From positions 62,001 to 126,000 of the forward strand of contig NZ_KB849807.1 of NCBI RefSeq assembly GCF_000369065.1: a stretch of DNA of 64,000 bases, in the 5' to 3' direction. Each line of letters opens with the position of its first letter. Position 1 is the stretch's first letter. A program made the translations under genes and the position numbers. The notes under the pieces are model-generated. The model saw only the letters and a program-made list of their open reading frames with translations. It had not been told where the DNA came from and searched no databases. Shown piece by piece: positions 38,974-48,119 of this stretch. The stretch comes from Acinetobacter haemolyticus CIP 64.3 = MTCC 9819 (GTDB lineage Bacteria; Pseudomonadota; Gammaproteobacteria; Pseudomonadales; Moraxellaceae).

Positions 38974-40230
38974 TTATGCCGCGTGTGAATAACGCTGGAT
39001 CGATAAACCGTCAGTACTAATCTCGGTACGATGATTCATCACTAGATCGCTGATCAATTTGCCTGAGCCACATGCCATGGTCCAACCCAAGGTGCCATGA
39101 CCCGTATTTAAGAACAGGTTTTTATATTTGGTTGCACCAATAATCGGTGTACTGTCTGGTGTCATTGGACGTAAACCTGTCCAGAATGAAGCTTGTTGTA
39201 AATCACCACCTGGGAATAAATCTTGGGTCACCATTTCCAAAGTTGCACGGCGATCATCATTTAAGCCCAAATTAAAGCCGCTTAATTCCGCCATCCCTCC
39301 AACACGGATACGTTGGTCAAAACGCGTAATCGCAACTTTATAAGTTTCATCCAAAACCGTTGATTGCGGTGCAAATTTTGGTTCAACAATTGGAATCGTC
39401 AATGAATAACCTTTGACAGGATACACAGGAAGATTCAATTGCAATGGTTTTAAGAAATCACGCGAATAACTACCAAAGGCAAGCACGAAACGATCAGCTG
39501 TTAAAACCACACCATTGACCAGCACACCTTTGATTTCATCACCTTCAACAATCAATTGCTCAACATTTTGATCGAATTTAAATTCGACACCTAAATCTTG
39601 CGCTACTTTTGCCAAAGCATTGGTAAATAAATAACAGTCGCCTGTTTCATCATTTGGCAAATGCAATCCACCCACCAATTTATCAGTGTGTGCCAGTGCA
39701 GGTTCAACGCTGCCGAGTTCTTCTGCATTCAATAAATTAAAATCGACACCACATTCTTTCAGGACTTGGATATCACGCTGCACCGCTTCAAGTTGTGCAT
39801 CATTACGAAACACCTGCAAAGTGCCTTTAGAACGATTCTCGTAGTTGATACCCGTTTCAGTTCTCAGTTGGCGTAAACAATCGCGGCTATATTCCGCTAC
39901 ACGCATCATGCGCTCTTTGTTGACTGCATAACTTTGTGGATTACAGTTTTTCAGCATTTGTGCCATCCACTGTAACTGCCACATACTGCCATCGATATTA
40001 ATGGCAAGCGGTGCATGATGTTGAAACATCCATTTCACGGCTTTAAATGGAATACCTGGTGCTGCCCATGGGGTTGAGTAACCTGGCGAGATTTGCCCTG
40101 CATTACCAAAGCTGGTTTCTTTTGCTGGACCAGACTGACGATCAAGCACAGTCACTTGGGCACCTTGTTGCGCAAGATAGTAAGCACTTGCTACACCAAT
40201 CACACCACTTCCTAAAACGATAACGCGCAT
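38974..40230 (-). CDS. dadA: D-amino acid dehydrogenase
   Basis: A 418-residue FAD flavoprotein that oxidises D-alanine to pyruvate and ammonia, passing electrons to the membrane respiratory chain. The dinucleotide-binding loop [19 protein letters not shown] is at the N-terminus, followed by the DadA signature [20 protein letters not shown]. The C-terminus ([20 protein letters not shown]) closes the FAD site. It is the first gene of the dad operon and divergent from an Lrp-type regulator 137 bases away. Confidence 0.95.
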   Translation of the reverse strand: MRVIVLGSGVIGVASAYYLAQQGAQVTVLDRQSGPAKETSFGNAGQISPGYSTPWAAPGIPFKAVKWMFQHHAPLAINIDGSMWQLQWMAQMLKNCNPQSYAVNKERMMRVAEYSRDCLRQLRTETGINYENRSKGTLQVFRNDAQLEAVQRDIQVLKECGVDFNLLNAEELGSVEPALAHTDKLVGGLHLPNDETGDCYLFTNALAKVAQDLGVEFKFDQNVEQLIVEGDEIKGVLVNGVVLTADRFVLAFGSYSRDFLKPLQLNLPVYPVKGYSLTIPIVEPKFAPQSTVLDETYKVAITRFDQRIRVGGMAELSGFNLGLNDDRRATLEMVTQDLFPGGDLQQASFWTGLRPMTPDSTPIIGATKYKNLFLNTGHGTLGWTMACGSGKLISDLVMNHRTEISTDGLSIQRYSHAA

Positions 40231-40367
40231 AATAGGTCCCTCTCGCTCACTAGTTTATTTAACTAGTATATTTTTGCTCCAATAGTTTTTTTGACTGTTT
40301 TTATAGGTATAATCTAGGTAATTTAATCGATTTGTCGCGAAAAAATTAAAATAAAAGGAAATAATCT

Positions 40368-40835
40368 ATGCGTAAATTAGACCGTATTGATCGCTTGATT
40401 TTAGATATATTGCAATGCGAAGGACGGATTGCAATTAGTGAGTTAGCTTCCCGTGTCAATCTGTCTACCACGCCATGTTCTGAGCGTGTAAAGCGATTAG
40501 AACGTGAAGGCATCATCATGGGCTATTATGCTCGACTCAATCCCGCTCATGTCGAGCGTAGCTTATTGGTATTTTTAGAAATTAAACTCTCAGCCAAGTC
40601 AGGTGATGTATTTGATCAAGTCGCACGCGATTTAGTTGATATTCCAGAAGTGCTTGAGTGCCATCTCATCTCTGGTGAATTTGACTATCTAGTGAAAGCA
40701 CGACTCAAAGAAATGAGTGCCTATCGCCGACTATTAGGTGATTTATTAAAAAAACTACCTGCTTCAGCATCCTCACATAGCTATGTGGTCATGGAAGAGG
40801 TCAAGGAAAGTTTCTATTTAGATGTAAGCAAGTAA
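40368..40835 (+). CDS. Lrp/AsnC-family transcriptional regulator
   Basis: A 155-residue regulator with an N-terminal winged helix-turn-helix (ISELASRVNLSTTPCSERVKRLE) and a C-terminal RAM ligand-binding domain (VLECHLISGEFDYLVKARLK). It is divergent from dadA. In other bacteria alanine-responsive Lrp-type proteins activate dad operons, so it is the likely dad regulator. AAAAGGAAATAATCT precedes the ATG. Confidence 0.9.
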   Translation: MRKLDRIDRLILDILQCEGRIAISELASRVNLSTTPCSERVKRLEREGIIMGYYARLNPAHVERSLLVFLEIKLSAKSGDVFDQVARDLVDIPEVLECHLISGEFDYLVKARLKEMSAYRRLLGDLLKKLPASASSHSYVVMEEVKESFYLDVSK

Positions 40836-40987
40836 AGCCCACGCCCCAATCCATAAAGTACGTACAGCGTTCATTAACTGTAACCGCTGATGTATTTTTT
40901 CTAAGAACGCATAAAAAAAGATTCAAAATTCAATGTAATGTTATACTATTACATAATTATTTTTTGTCTTTCTTTGGTTGATGATTT

Positions 40988-43078
40988 ATGCAACGCACAC
41001 TTGGATTTTGGTCTTGTTTGGGGTTTAGTTTTTTCTCAACAATCACATGGGCTGAAGATCGTACCACAGTACTTGAAACCATTCGTATTCAAGCAGATAC
41101 AACGCAACAAGATCTTCATCAGAATAATAGCGGAACCAAATTCTCCCACGATGTCCTCGACATTCCCTTTAACCGTTCATTTCTTTCTCAACAGGTGATC
41201 GAACAACAAGATGTGCAACGCATAGATGATGCCTTAACCTTGGTTAGCGGCGTCTTCCATCAAAATAATTATGGCGGTGGGTTTTGGGATAATTACTCCT
41301 TCCGAGGTTTTAGTAGCGATCCCAATCTCGGCGCTGTAACCATTCGCAATGGTTTAAGTGTCAATCGCGGGGTAAGTGCACCGAAAGATATGGTCAATAT
41401 CGAATCATTGGATTTCCTCAAAGGACCGATGGCAGCACTCTACGGTCGTGGAGAAACAGGTGGACTACTCAATATCAACAGTAAAAAGCCTGAATGGGAA
41501 AGCCAAAGCCAGATCAACCTTCGCGCCAATAGCCAAGAGCAATATCGCATTAGCCTTGAACATACGGCGCCAATCAATGATGCGCTTGCTTATCGTTTTG
41601 CAGTCGCCCATGAAGACAATCAAAGTTTCCGTGATCATGTTAGTAGTGAACGTTGGTTCTTTTCACCCCAACTCACGTGGAAAATCTCAGACCAGACCCA
41701 ACTCGATTTTGACAGCGAATTTACCCAACATTTAGGCACATTTGATCGCGGAGTAAGTACTGTTCAGAAACAGTTTGTGATGAATCCGAAAACCTTCACG
41801 GGTGAGCCACGGGATGGTGACATGCGGGTAAAAGACCATTTTTATCAATTGCGTTTAAGCCATGTGTTCAATGATGCTTGGAAGCTGAACAGTGCACTCA
41901 GTTATAAAGATGCACAAATGGTCGGTTTCTCGACTGAACCACGACGTGTACAAGCCGATGGACGTACTTTGGAGCGCCAACGTCGCTATCGTGATTATCA
42001 AAGCGAAGATGTGCTGGCACAAACCGAATTACTTGGAAAATTAGACACGCCATGGGCACGTCATGAAGTCGTGGTCTCTACAGAATTGGGACAATTGGAT
42101 TATCGCCAATATCAATTACGTCGTAACCATAGTGCCGAACACCCAAATACCATTGATATTTATCAGCCTCATTATGGGCAATCTCTACCGAGTCTCGCGA
42201 GCTTTACCAATACCGATGAGCGACAACGCTATTTCGCCATTAATCTACAAGATCAGATGTTCTTTGATGATCAATGGAGCATTTTGGTCGGTACTCGCTT
42301 TGATCGAGTCGAACAAAACTTTGAAAATCACCTGAAACAAACCCAGCACAAGCAAAACCTTAACCAAGCCAGCCCACGCCTTGGTGTTAATTTCAAAGCA
42401 TCAGACCACTGGTCATTCTATAGTAACTATGGTCGTTCATTTGCGATGAACAGTGGTATGGATCGCAATGGTGACAACTTTGCCCCAGAAAAAGGTCAAA
42501 GCTATGAAATTGGAAGTAAATATCGAATCGATGACCGCAGCCTGCTGAGTGTTGCCTTATTTAAAATGCAAAAGCAGAACGTGCTGACCACAGATCCAAT
42601 CGACAATGGTTTTCAAACGGCTGCAGGTGAAGTCAGCAGCCAAGGTGTTGAACTGGACTTCAACAGCCAATTCACAGACCGCTGGTCACTCAATGCCAAT
42701 TATAGCTATACCGATGCCAAGATCGAGAAAGACCAAGATTTAGTCAAAGGCGCACGCTTGAGCAATGTTCCTAAACACCAAGGCTCAATCAGTACCAACT
42801 ATGAGTTTTTACAACAAGGTGCAGTGAAAGCAGGTATCGGTGCCAACCTAAGCTATGTCGGTGAGCGTAGTGGTCATAATCTGGATAATGGGTTTAATTT
42901 ACCGAGTTATACCTTGGTAAATTTAAATGCCTATTACGCCCCATCAGATCGTCAGCGTTATCAGTTCAACCTGAACAATCTGTTTGATAAGACCTATTAT
43001 GTTTCGAGTTATAGTGATGTATGGGTTCAACCGGGTGAACCTTTGAATGCCTCAGTATCGGCACAATTCAAGTTTTAA
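40988..43078 (+). CDS. TonB-dependent siderophore receptor
   Basis: A 696-residue outer-membrane receptor. A signal peptide (cleavage after TITWA, about residue 26) is followed by a TonB-box-like TVLETIRI. A plug domain comes next (IDDALTLVSGV, FRGFSSDPNLG, LDFLKGPMAALYGRGETGGL), then a beta-barrel ending in FKF with the terminal Phe typical of Omp85 substrates. The plug matches the ferric-siderophore subfamily (FhuA/FpvA type). The ligand cannot be told from sequence. No convincing Fur box is visible upstream, only a 7-bp-arm palindrome at 40933-40954. Confidence 0.92.
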   Translation: MQRTLGFWSCLGFSFFSTITWAEDRTTVLETIRIQADTTQQDLHQNNSGTKFSHDVLDIPFNRSFLSQQVIEQQDVQRIDDALTLVSGVFHQNNYGGGFWDNYSFRGFSSDPNLGAVTIRNGLSVNRGVSAPKDMVNIESLDFLKGPMAALYGRGETGGLLNINSKKPEWESQSQINLRANSQEQYRISLEHTAPINDALAYRFAVAHEDNQSFRDHVSSERWFFSPQLTWKISDQTQLDFDSEFTQHLGTFDRGVSTVQKQFVMNPKTFTGEPRDGDMRVKDHFYQLRLSHVFNDAWKLNSALSYKDAQMVGFSTEPRRVQADGRTLERQRRYRDYQSEDVLAQTELLGKLDTPWARHEVVVSTELGQLDYRQYQLRRNHSAEHPNTIDIYQPHYGQSLPSLASFTNTDERQRYFAINLQDQMFFDDQWSILVGTRFDRVEQNFENHLKQTQHKQNLNQASPRLGVNFKASDHWSFYSNYGRSFAMNSGMDRNGDNFAPEKGQSYEIGSKYRIDDRSLLSVALFKMQKQNVLTTDPIDNGFQTAAGEVSSQGVELDFNSQFTDRWSLNANYSYTDAKIEKDQDLVKGARLSNVPKHQGSISTNYEFLQQGAVKAGIGANLSYVGERSGHNLDNGFNLPSYTLVNLNAYYAPSDRQRYQFNLNNLFDKTYYVSSYSDVWVQPGEPLNASVSAQFKF

Positions 43079-43125
43079 TCGATGTGGCTCAGCCCACTGA
43101 GGGCTGAGTCACATTTTATCCATGC

Positions 43126-43491
43126 TTATTCATCTTCATCATAGATATAGCTCATACAACCCCACCCATCGTACTCACCTGAAAATTCTTGTGCGATACG
43201 CACCATCCACTCTTCTAGATCAGCAATATCTTCATATTCCAGCATCATATTGACGTGTACATTTAACACCCACATATCGGAACCATCTGAATGTAGCTCT
43301 TCTTGATAGAGGGAGATTTTTTGTTCTTGGTGTAAAAGATGTAGAGCACATTTTTCAACCTGTTCTTGTTTTTCAAACACGATTGAAAATTCAACCTCAT
43401 GCGGCTCACTTAGGTCATTCCCATCTTCAACCATTTGCCACAGTACATTGCCATTATCATCATCTGGAAATTGGTCATAATCGCGTGTCAT
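43126..43491 (-). CDS. rraB: RraB-family ribonuclease E inhibitor
   Basis: A 121-residue acidic protein. The N-terminus (RDYDQFPDDDNGNVLWQMVEDGNDL) followed by EVEFSIVFE matches RraB, which binds RNase E and modulates mRNA decay. The C-terminus is typical (WMVRIAQEFSGEYDGWGCMS). It is a single gene with no operon partner, convergent with the TonB receptor gene. Confidence 0.85.
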   Translation of the reverse strand: MTRDYDQFPDDDNGNVLWQMVEDGNDLSEPHEVEFSIVFEKQEQVEKCALHLLHQEQKISLYQEELHSDGSDMWVLNVHVNMMLEYEDIADLEEWMVRIAQEFSGEYDGWGCMSYIYDEDE

Positions 43492-43520
43492 AAGAATATC
43501 CTTTGTTATGTTGTCAGTGA

Positions 43521-43788
43521 AGGGTCTGTTGACATTTCACAGATGCTTGCGACAGCGAACATTTTTTAGATGATACAAGGCATGTTTTGCGCAATTTAGT
43601 CATTCTAAATAAGCAGAACATAACGAAGTAGCAGCAAAAAATGTTCCTGTCCCATAGGGTTATGACTAAAACCACCCCAAACTTCGTTATAAAACTTGAC
43701 AAGGGGATCGCCATTGCCTACGTTTCATGCCTCGTTTGTGTCGTTTTAGCCTATAACGCAATGCATGGCTGAAACGTCAACAGACCCT
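43521..43788. mobile_element. Possible MITE, 268 bp with 19-bp terminal inverted repeats
   Basis: Both ends carry the same 19-bp inverted repeat: AGGGTCTGTTGACATTTCA at 43521-43539, and its reverse complement with one mismatch at 43770-43788. The interior has no convincing gene; short frames exist but show no family features. Size, inverted ends and lack of coding content fit a non-autonomous miniature transposable element. No clear target duplication was found, and I cannot name the parent IS. It fills most of the 394-bp gap between rraB and the GNAT gene. Confidence 0.65.
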
Positions 43789-43885
43789 CATTATTTGGCT
43801 ATAGATTAACCTATTTTTATGTCAGTTTTTAGACGCATCAATATAATAATTGTAGCGAACGCCCCCGCTAAATGATCCCCATAAA

Positions 43886-44371
43886 TTAGTTTGTCTGGAG
43901 ATCATATTCGATTGATAACACCACTTGATCCAAGCATCGGATACCGTTTTCAAAAATAGGTTCGGGATAGTTTTGAAAGACGTTACGCTCGATATGGGAC
44001 ATACGAAAACCACATTTTTGATACAGCGCCAATTGATCAAGGCTAGAGTTGCCCGTTTTTATCCATAAAGTGTGAATGCTAGACTGCTGCAAAGCACCAA
44101 CCACATACAAAATCAAGGTCTTGGCTAAACCTTGTCCCTGCTGACTTGGATCAACCGCAAGATTTTTTACTTCGGCTTGATCTGCATTTTGAATCAAACA
44201 AAGCTGAGCAATAATTTGATCTTGCTCATTTATCATCACAAAAATATCTGCCTGCAACAGATAAGTCGAGATCACAGCCCAATCCGGATCAGCTGCAAAC
44301 AAAAGCGACTTAAGCTGTGCTTGTTGCAGCTCTGTCAACTCAAGCCAAGTACGACATTGGACTGGATACAT
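43886..44371 (-). CDS. GNAT-family N-acetyltransferase
   Basis: A 161-residue acetyltransferase. NLAVDPSQQGQGLAKTLILYVV is the acetyl-CoA-binding motif A, and the C-terminal ALYQKCGFRMSHIERNVF is the usual Y-x-x-x-G-F motif B region. The substrate is unknown. It ends 97 bases before the MITE-like element and begins 22 bases downstream of the RluA-family gene, so the two may be co-transcribed. Confidence 0.85.
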   Translation of the reverse strand: MYPVQCRTWLELTELQQAQLKSLLFAADPDWAVISTYLLQADIFVMINEQDQIIAQLCLIQNADQAEVKNLAVDPSQQGQGLAKTLILYVVGALQQSSIHTLWIKTGNSSLDQLALYQKCGFRMSHIERNVFQNYPEPIFENGIRCLDQVVLSIEYDLQTN

Positions 44372-44393
44372 GATTGCTCCTTTCTGCGGAAGC

Positions 44394-45059
44394 TTAAAAC
44401 CTTACCTCAGCATGAATTTCTATGTTTTGCTGATGAAAAGGATGTTGAAAAGCCAAATAAGCTGCATGGAGGGCCATTCGTTTCAAATGAAATTTGGCAG
44501 GTTCGGGATGATACAATTTATCCCCCATAATTGGGTGTCCAATATGCATCATATGAACGCGTAGCTGATGTGAGCGTCCTGTCACTGGCTCTAAACGAAC
44601 GCGGCTCTGATCCGTTTCTGCATCATAGTGCAACGATTGGAATAGAGTCTTCGCTGGTTTCCCCAATTCAAAATGAACCATCTGACGCGGGCGATTCTCC
44701 CAATCGGTAATCAGTGGCACCTCGACACTGCCCTCAGCTTGAATCTTTCCCTGTACCAATGCCTCATAATATTTTTTGACTGTCCGTGCCTGAAACATTT
44801 TGCTGACTGCCACTTCCGCATCACGATGTTTGGCAAACATCAATAAACCTGATGTTGCCATATCCAAACGATGCGTCACTTTGGCAGATGGATATTTTTC
44901 TAACACACGTAAATAAGCACTATCTTGATGCTCTGGTAAGCGTCCCATAACCGACAACAAACCCGCTGGTTTATTCACCACAACCAAATCATCATCTTCA
45001 TAGAGGATTTCTAATGGTTGCTGGGGTGGTGTGTAAATAAAATTGTCGTTTAGCGCCAT
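44394..45059 (-). CDS. RluA-family pseudouridine synthase
   Basis: A 221-residue pseudouridine synthase. The catalytic aspartate is in VTHRLDMATSGLLMFAK, with the RluA-family LYEDDDLVVVNKPAGLLSV near the N-terminus and GRSHQLRVHMMHIGHPIMGD near the C-terminus. It lacks an N-terminal S4 domain and its length fits the RluA subtype that modifies rRNA and tRNA. I prefer MALNDNF (45059) over the upstream start at 45077; neither has a strong ribosome-binding site. Confidence 0.88.
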   Translation of the reverse strand: MALNDNFIYTPPQQPLEILYEDDDLVVVNKPAGLLSVMGRLPEHQDSAYLRVLEKYPSAKVTHRLDMATSGLLMFAKHRDAEVAVSKMFQARTVKKYYEALVQGKIQAEGSVEVPLITDWENRPRQMVHFELGKPAKTLFQSLHYDAETDQSRVRLEPVTGRSHQLRVHMMHIGHPIMGDKLYHPEPAKFHLKRMALHAAYLAFQHPFHQQNIEIHAEVRF

Positions 45060-45161
45060 GTAGATCAAAATAGTCAAAGAGAAAATCAGCGCAAATCATA
45101 AAGAAATTTAGGCAATACCGCAAAAGCATTTCTTCTACCAAATAAACAAAGATCTGGTTGA

Positions 45162-45177
45162 GGTTTCACGTGAAACC
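45162..45177. promoter_or_regulatory. parS-like centromere site
   Basis: GGTTTCACGTGAAACC is a perfect 16-bp palindrome whose central 14 bases (GTTTCACGTGAAAC) equal the bacterial parS consensus bound by ParB. It lies in the 151-bp gap between the RluA-family and DapB-like genes and is not followed by a T-run, so it is not a terminator. Confidence 0.75.
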
Positions 45178-45210
45178 ACAGCTTATTCAACTGAATTTAA
45201 ATTGATTTAA

Positions 45211-45990
45211 TTAGGTCAAAACCTGTAGTTCAGGCTGATCATCCAATTTGAAAAAAGGCAATAACAATGCCTCCATATTATAAAACCCTTTCGGTTTATC
45301 TTTTAGATTTTCGATGGCAAATAAAATACCGTTGCCAAAAGCTTCACGGGTGATGGATTCGTGTTTGAGTCGCACCGTTTGGAATGGAAAACCAAATAAA
45401 ATTTCATGCACTCCCACAATCCCACCTGCACGTACTGATTTAATGCTGTCTTCAGGCAGATCAAGTTCTCTTGTGATGACTTTGGCTGTACCTGAAACCT
45501 CAGGTTTTGCCTTAAAATGTTCTTCAATCACATCAATATCGGTCTCAGGTGCAATATTTTTCAAAATCTTTGCTGCAAGAATGACAAAATTGATCCCAAG
45601 AGTAATATTAGGTGAATGTAAGACACAAGTTTGAGTTGCAAGTTGTTTTAATTGTTGAATTCGTTGCTCAGGATATTGAGATACCGCACTGATAATCGTG
45701 ATACCGCGTCTCGCCGCTTCCTCAGCATAGTAATCCAAGCCATTTTCTGAGGAAAAATCAACAATAATATCGACTGGATAACGATCTAAAAGTGCAACTA
45801 TAGAATATTCATCTTTTGAAAAAATATGGCTAGGTTCATCGGATTCTATTCCCAAGAAATCAGCAACCGACTGCTGTTCCAACTGTTTTGATTGACGGAT
45901 AACCCATTGTAAATTGGTCTTTTTCGACTCTAATAATACTGATGCAACTGCACGGCCTGTTTTACCAAAGCCAATAATACCCACTTTCAT
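45211..45990 (-). CDS. DapB-like dihydrodipicolinate reductase homologue
   Basis: A 259-residue protein with an N-terminal Rossmann loop (VGIIGFGKTGRAVASVL), DFSSENGLDYYAEEAARRGI, and HSPNITLGINFVILAAKIL, all in DapB order. Where classical DapB has E-x-H-H...K-D-x-P-S-G-T-A, this protein reads E-E-H-F-K-A-K-P-E-V-S-G-T-A. A histidine, the Asp and the Pro-Ser context are changed, while the lysine and SGTA are kept. It may be a second, divergent DapB or a reductase for another substrate. MKVGIIGFG (45990), with AAGGAC about 10 bases upstream, is the likely start. Confidence 0.75.
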   Translation of the reverse strand: MKVGIIGFGKTGRAVASVLLESKKTNLQWVIRQSKQLEQQSVADFLGIESDEPSHIFSKDEYSIVALLDRYPVDIIVDFSSENGLDYYAEEAARRGITIISAVSQYPEQRIQQLKQLATQTCVLHSPNITLGINFVILAAKILKNIAPETDIDVIEEHFKAKPEVSGTAKVITRELDLPEDSIKSVRAGGIVGVHEILFGFPFQTVRLKHESITREAFGNGILFAIENLKDKPKGFYNMEALLLPFFKLDDQPELQVLT

Positions 45991-46717
45991 TTGAATTGTC
46001 CTTTCATGCATTTGAGGGCTTCCCAACATCCCCCAATCGAGATTTATCAGATACCAAGATTCATCTCATAAATTGTGTAAATACCCTCCAAAACACCAAA
46101 GTCAGGCTCAAACTAGCAACTCAGTTTGACACTGTCAATCAAGTAAAGCATGTTAAAAATGAATCTATATAATATAACTATTTGAAAATAATAAACTTAT
46201 TAAAGTGTCACATTATATGTAGCCAACAGAAGTTTTGTATAATCAATGATTTATATTGAACAAAGATGAAGAAATTAGAATGAAGGGAGGCTCAGTTTTT
46301 AGTTTTTAGTTTTTAGTTTTTAGTTTTTAGTTTTTAGTTTCAGAATTTTGAGGGTATCAAGGGAAAACATGTTGTTTACTTCAACACCTATGACTTTGTA
46401 AGCCATAACCTTTGCCTATAAACTTTTGATCTATAGCGTCCTAAGCCGAATCGAGACCTTTTGGGTTTGTACACACTTGCTTTGTAAGCATCGGTGCATG
46501 CTACTCTTTTCGATCCCTTTCACACCCTTGAGACATAGTTTAGGCAGATCGATGTGGGATTGTTTTGCTAAAAACCAAAAGATTTTTTATGTTTTTAGAA
46601 ACAATTTCTGATCAATGCTTAAATATTGGAAATATTTCCCACAGCCAATAAAAATATGAGATTTATATTCCGATATATTCAAATTTACATGTGTATTTTT
46701 TCATTTAGGCACGAAAA
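45991..46717. other. Long gap with a heptanucleotide repeat, no gene found
   Basis: 727 bases without a supported gene. The DapB-like promoter should be at the left end. A 7-bp tandem repeat lies at 46294-46340. The stretch 46380-46600 is less AT-rich than its surroundings and holds short frames only. I see no tRNA, rRNA or riboswitch pattern. Confidence 0.5.
46294..46340 (+). repeat. Heptanucleotide tandem repeat (AGTTTTT, 6.7 copies)
   Basis: Six complete AGTTTTT units in a row plus AGTTT, with no interruptions. Perfect short repeats of this type change copy number by slippage. It is intergenic, about 300 bases upstream of the DapB-like start on the minus strand and ~380 bases past the end of the EamA gene. 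Confidence 0.95.
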
Positions 46718-47605
46718 TTATGCCCAAATCACCATAATCGCAGCTACGATCACCAACCATAAGCCCAAGTGGTCTGTTCTCGCTAATTTTTCTTTAAAGA
46801 AAAATGTTGAGATCAGTAAGCTAAATAAAATCTCAATCTGACCGAGCGTTTTCACAATCGCAACGCTTTGCATACTCATTGCACTAAACCAACCCAATGA
46901 AGCAAGGAAACTGCAAACACTGACCTTAAAGGTGAGCCCCAATCGTTGCCACATTTTATATAAGGTCTGACGGCTAAAAATCCCGAGATATATCAACATA
47001 ATGATGCATTGGAAGCTAATTAAGCTACACAGCACCCACGCCGCGCGATGGAGAAATGGCAACATGCCGAGTTCTAAACTGGCTTCACGGACTAACAATG
47101 AAGTAATCGCAAAACATAAACCACTACCTAAGCCAATCATGAGTGTTTTGATTGAAAGTTCGGTGTGTTGCCGTCCTTTACTCAGTAAAAATACTGCCAC
47201 TGCGCCAATCGAAACGCCCACCCACCCCCATACAGTTAAATGCTCATGTAAGAACAACACCCCGACCAATGCCGCTAAAATGGCTTCACTTTTGGCAAGT
47301 CCGACCCCAATGGCATAGTTCTTTTGTTGAAATAATTTGACCATTAAAGCGGTTGCATAGATTTGGCTCACCCCAGCAATCACCACATAGAACCAAAATT
47401 TATGGGTGAAACTGACCTCGCTCGTCACAGGTTGTTGGTTATAGAGAAAAGCCAAATAACTAAAGGCAAAAATCGGTGCAAATAGAAATCTTGCCAGTGT
47501 CGTGCCATAAACATCGACTGTGGTACTGAGTTGTTTTTGAAATGCGTTGCGCCATGCCTGCATAAATGCAGCCATCAAGGTAAATAAAATCCAAGTAAAA
47601 GTCAT
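46718..47605 (-). CDS. EamA/DMT-family transporter
   Basis: A 295-residue inner-membrane protein with about ten hydrophobic helices in two EamA repeats. The first includes LMAAFMQAWRNAFQKQLST. The second includes KTLGQIEILFSLLISTFFFKEKL, the usual conserved end of the repeat. Members export amino acids, nucleosides or other metabolites; the substrate is unknown. The start at MTFTWILF is preferred because the longer frame to 47674 adds a polar N-terminus without a ribosome-binding site. Confidence 0.82.
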   Translation of the reverse strand: MTFTWILFTLMAAFMQAWRNAFQKQLSTTVDVYGTTLARFLFAPIFAFSYLAFLYNQQPVTSEVSFTHKFWFYVVIAGVSQIYATALMVKLFQQKNYAIGVGLAKSEAILAALVGVLFLHEHLTVWGWVGVSIGAVAVFLLSKGRQHTELSIKTLMIGLGSGLCFAITSLLVREASLELGMLPFLHRAAWVLCSLISFQCIIMLIYLGIFSRQTLYKMWQRLGLTFKVSVCSFLASLGWFSAMSMQSVAIVKTLGQIEILFSLLISTFFFKEKLARTDHLGLWLVIVAAIMVIWA

Positions 47606-47721
47606 AAAGGCGAATGCACAGTCAAAATATGCATGTAATTTACTCGTTTCATTGTAATTTTTCGAGCTTTGCATTGAATAAATTGTTTGATGGTGTAGAT
47701 CGCTCTCTTATTTTCGCTCAC

Positions 47722-47750
47722 AAAAAAGCCCTATCGAGTGATAGGGCTTT
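47722..47750 (-). terminator. Terminator downstream of the zinc-ribbon gene
   Basis: AAAGCCCTATC and GATAGGGCTTT make an 11-bp perfect stem with a 4-nt loop. The minus-strand transcript ends in a run of T (six A on the plus strand). It follows the zinc-ribbon stop codon by ~37 bases. Confidence 0.85.
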
Positions 47751-47786
47751 CTTCAAAACAGCGGATAACTGTTTGGTGTTTGCGGC

Positions 47787-47930
47787 TTAGGCATTCTTAC
47801 TGTTAAATTGATTGCCAAGGCATTTGGTACACGGAGGTAAACGATCAGTACCAATTTCTAAATAAGTGCGATGTCCGCATTGGACACAAAAATAGAAGCC
47901 AGTTCCAGGTTTTTCGCCAGCAGTAACCAT
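47787..47930 (-). CDS. 47-residue zinc-ribbon protein
   Basis: A small gene too short for ordinary ORF cut-offs. The protein starts MVTAGEKPGTGFYFCVQCGH and continues RTYLEIGTDRLPPCTKCLGNQ. Two Cys-x2-Cys pairs (C15/C18 and C34/C37) define one rubredoxin- or zinc-ribbon-type site. GGAGAA sits ahead of the ATG and a strong terminator follows, so it is a complete transcription unit. Zinc ribbons of this type are common in Acinetobacter genomes in my memory; the function is unknown. Confidence 0.75.
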   Translation of the reverse strand: MVTAGEKPGTGFYFCVQCGHRTYLEIGTDRLPPCTKCLGNQFNSKNA

Positions 47931-48119
47931 CTTTGTTCTCCATAGATTTTAGAAATGGTATATATACTATAGCGTGATAGTTTTGATTATTTATTGACCT
48001 TTCTGACAAGTGGTGATGGCGCACAAGCAAAAGACCTAAATGTCTTTAATTTTAAATGAAGAATATCGCAAAGATAGATCTTGTAAAGATAAAAAATTAG
48101 AAGAGTTTTATTACAAGTC

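Noticed and set aside
40933..40954. Fur box upstream of the siderophore receptor
   Set aside because: ATGTAAT and ATTACAT form a palindrome, but it does not resemble the GATAATGATAATCATTATC pattern closely; it may only reflect AT-rich promoter sequence.
43514..43714. 66-residue minus-strand gene inside the MITE-like element
   Set aside because: It runs into the terminal inverted repeat, has no family features and no ribosome-binding site.
46294..46340. CRISPR array
   Set aside because: The units are 7 bp and contiguous with no spacers; it is a simple tandem repeat. No CRISPR array was seen anywhere in the window.
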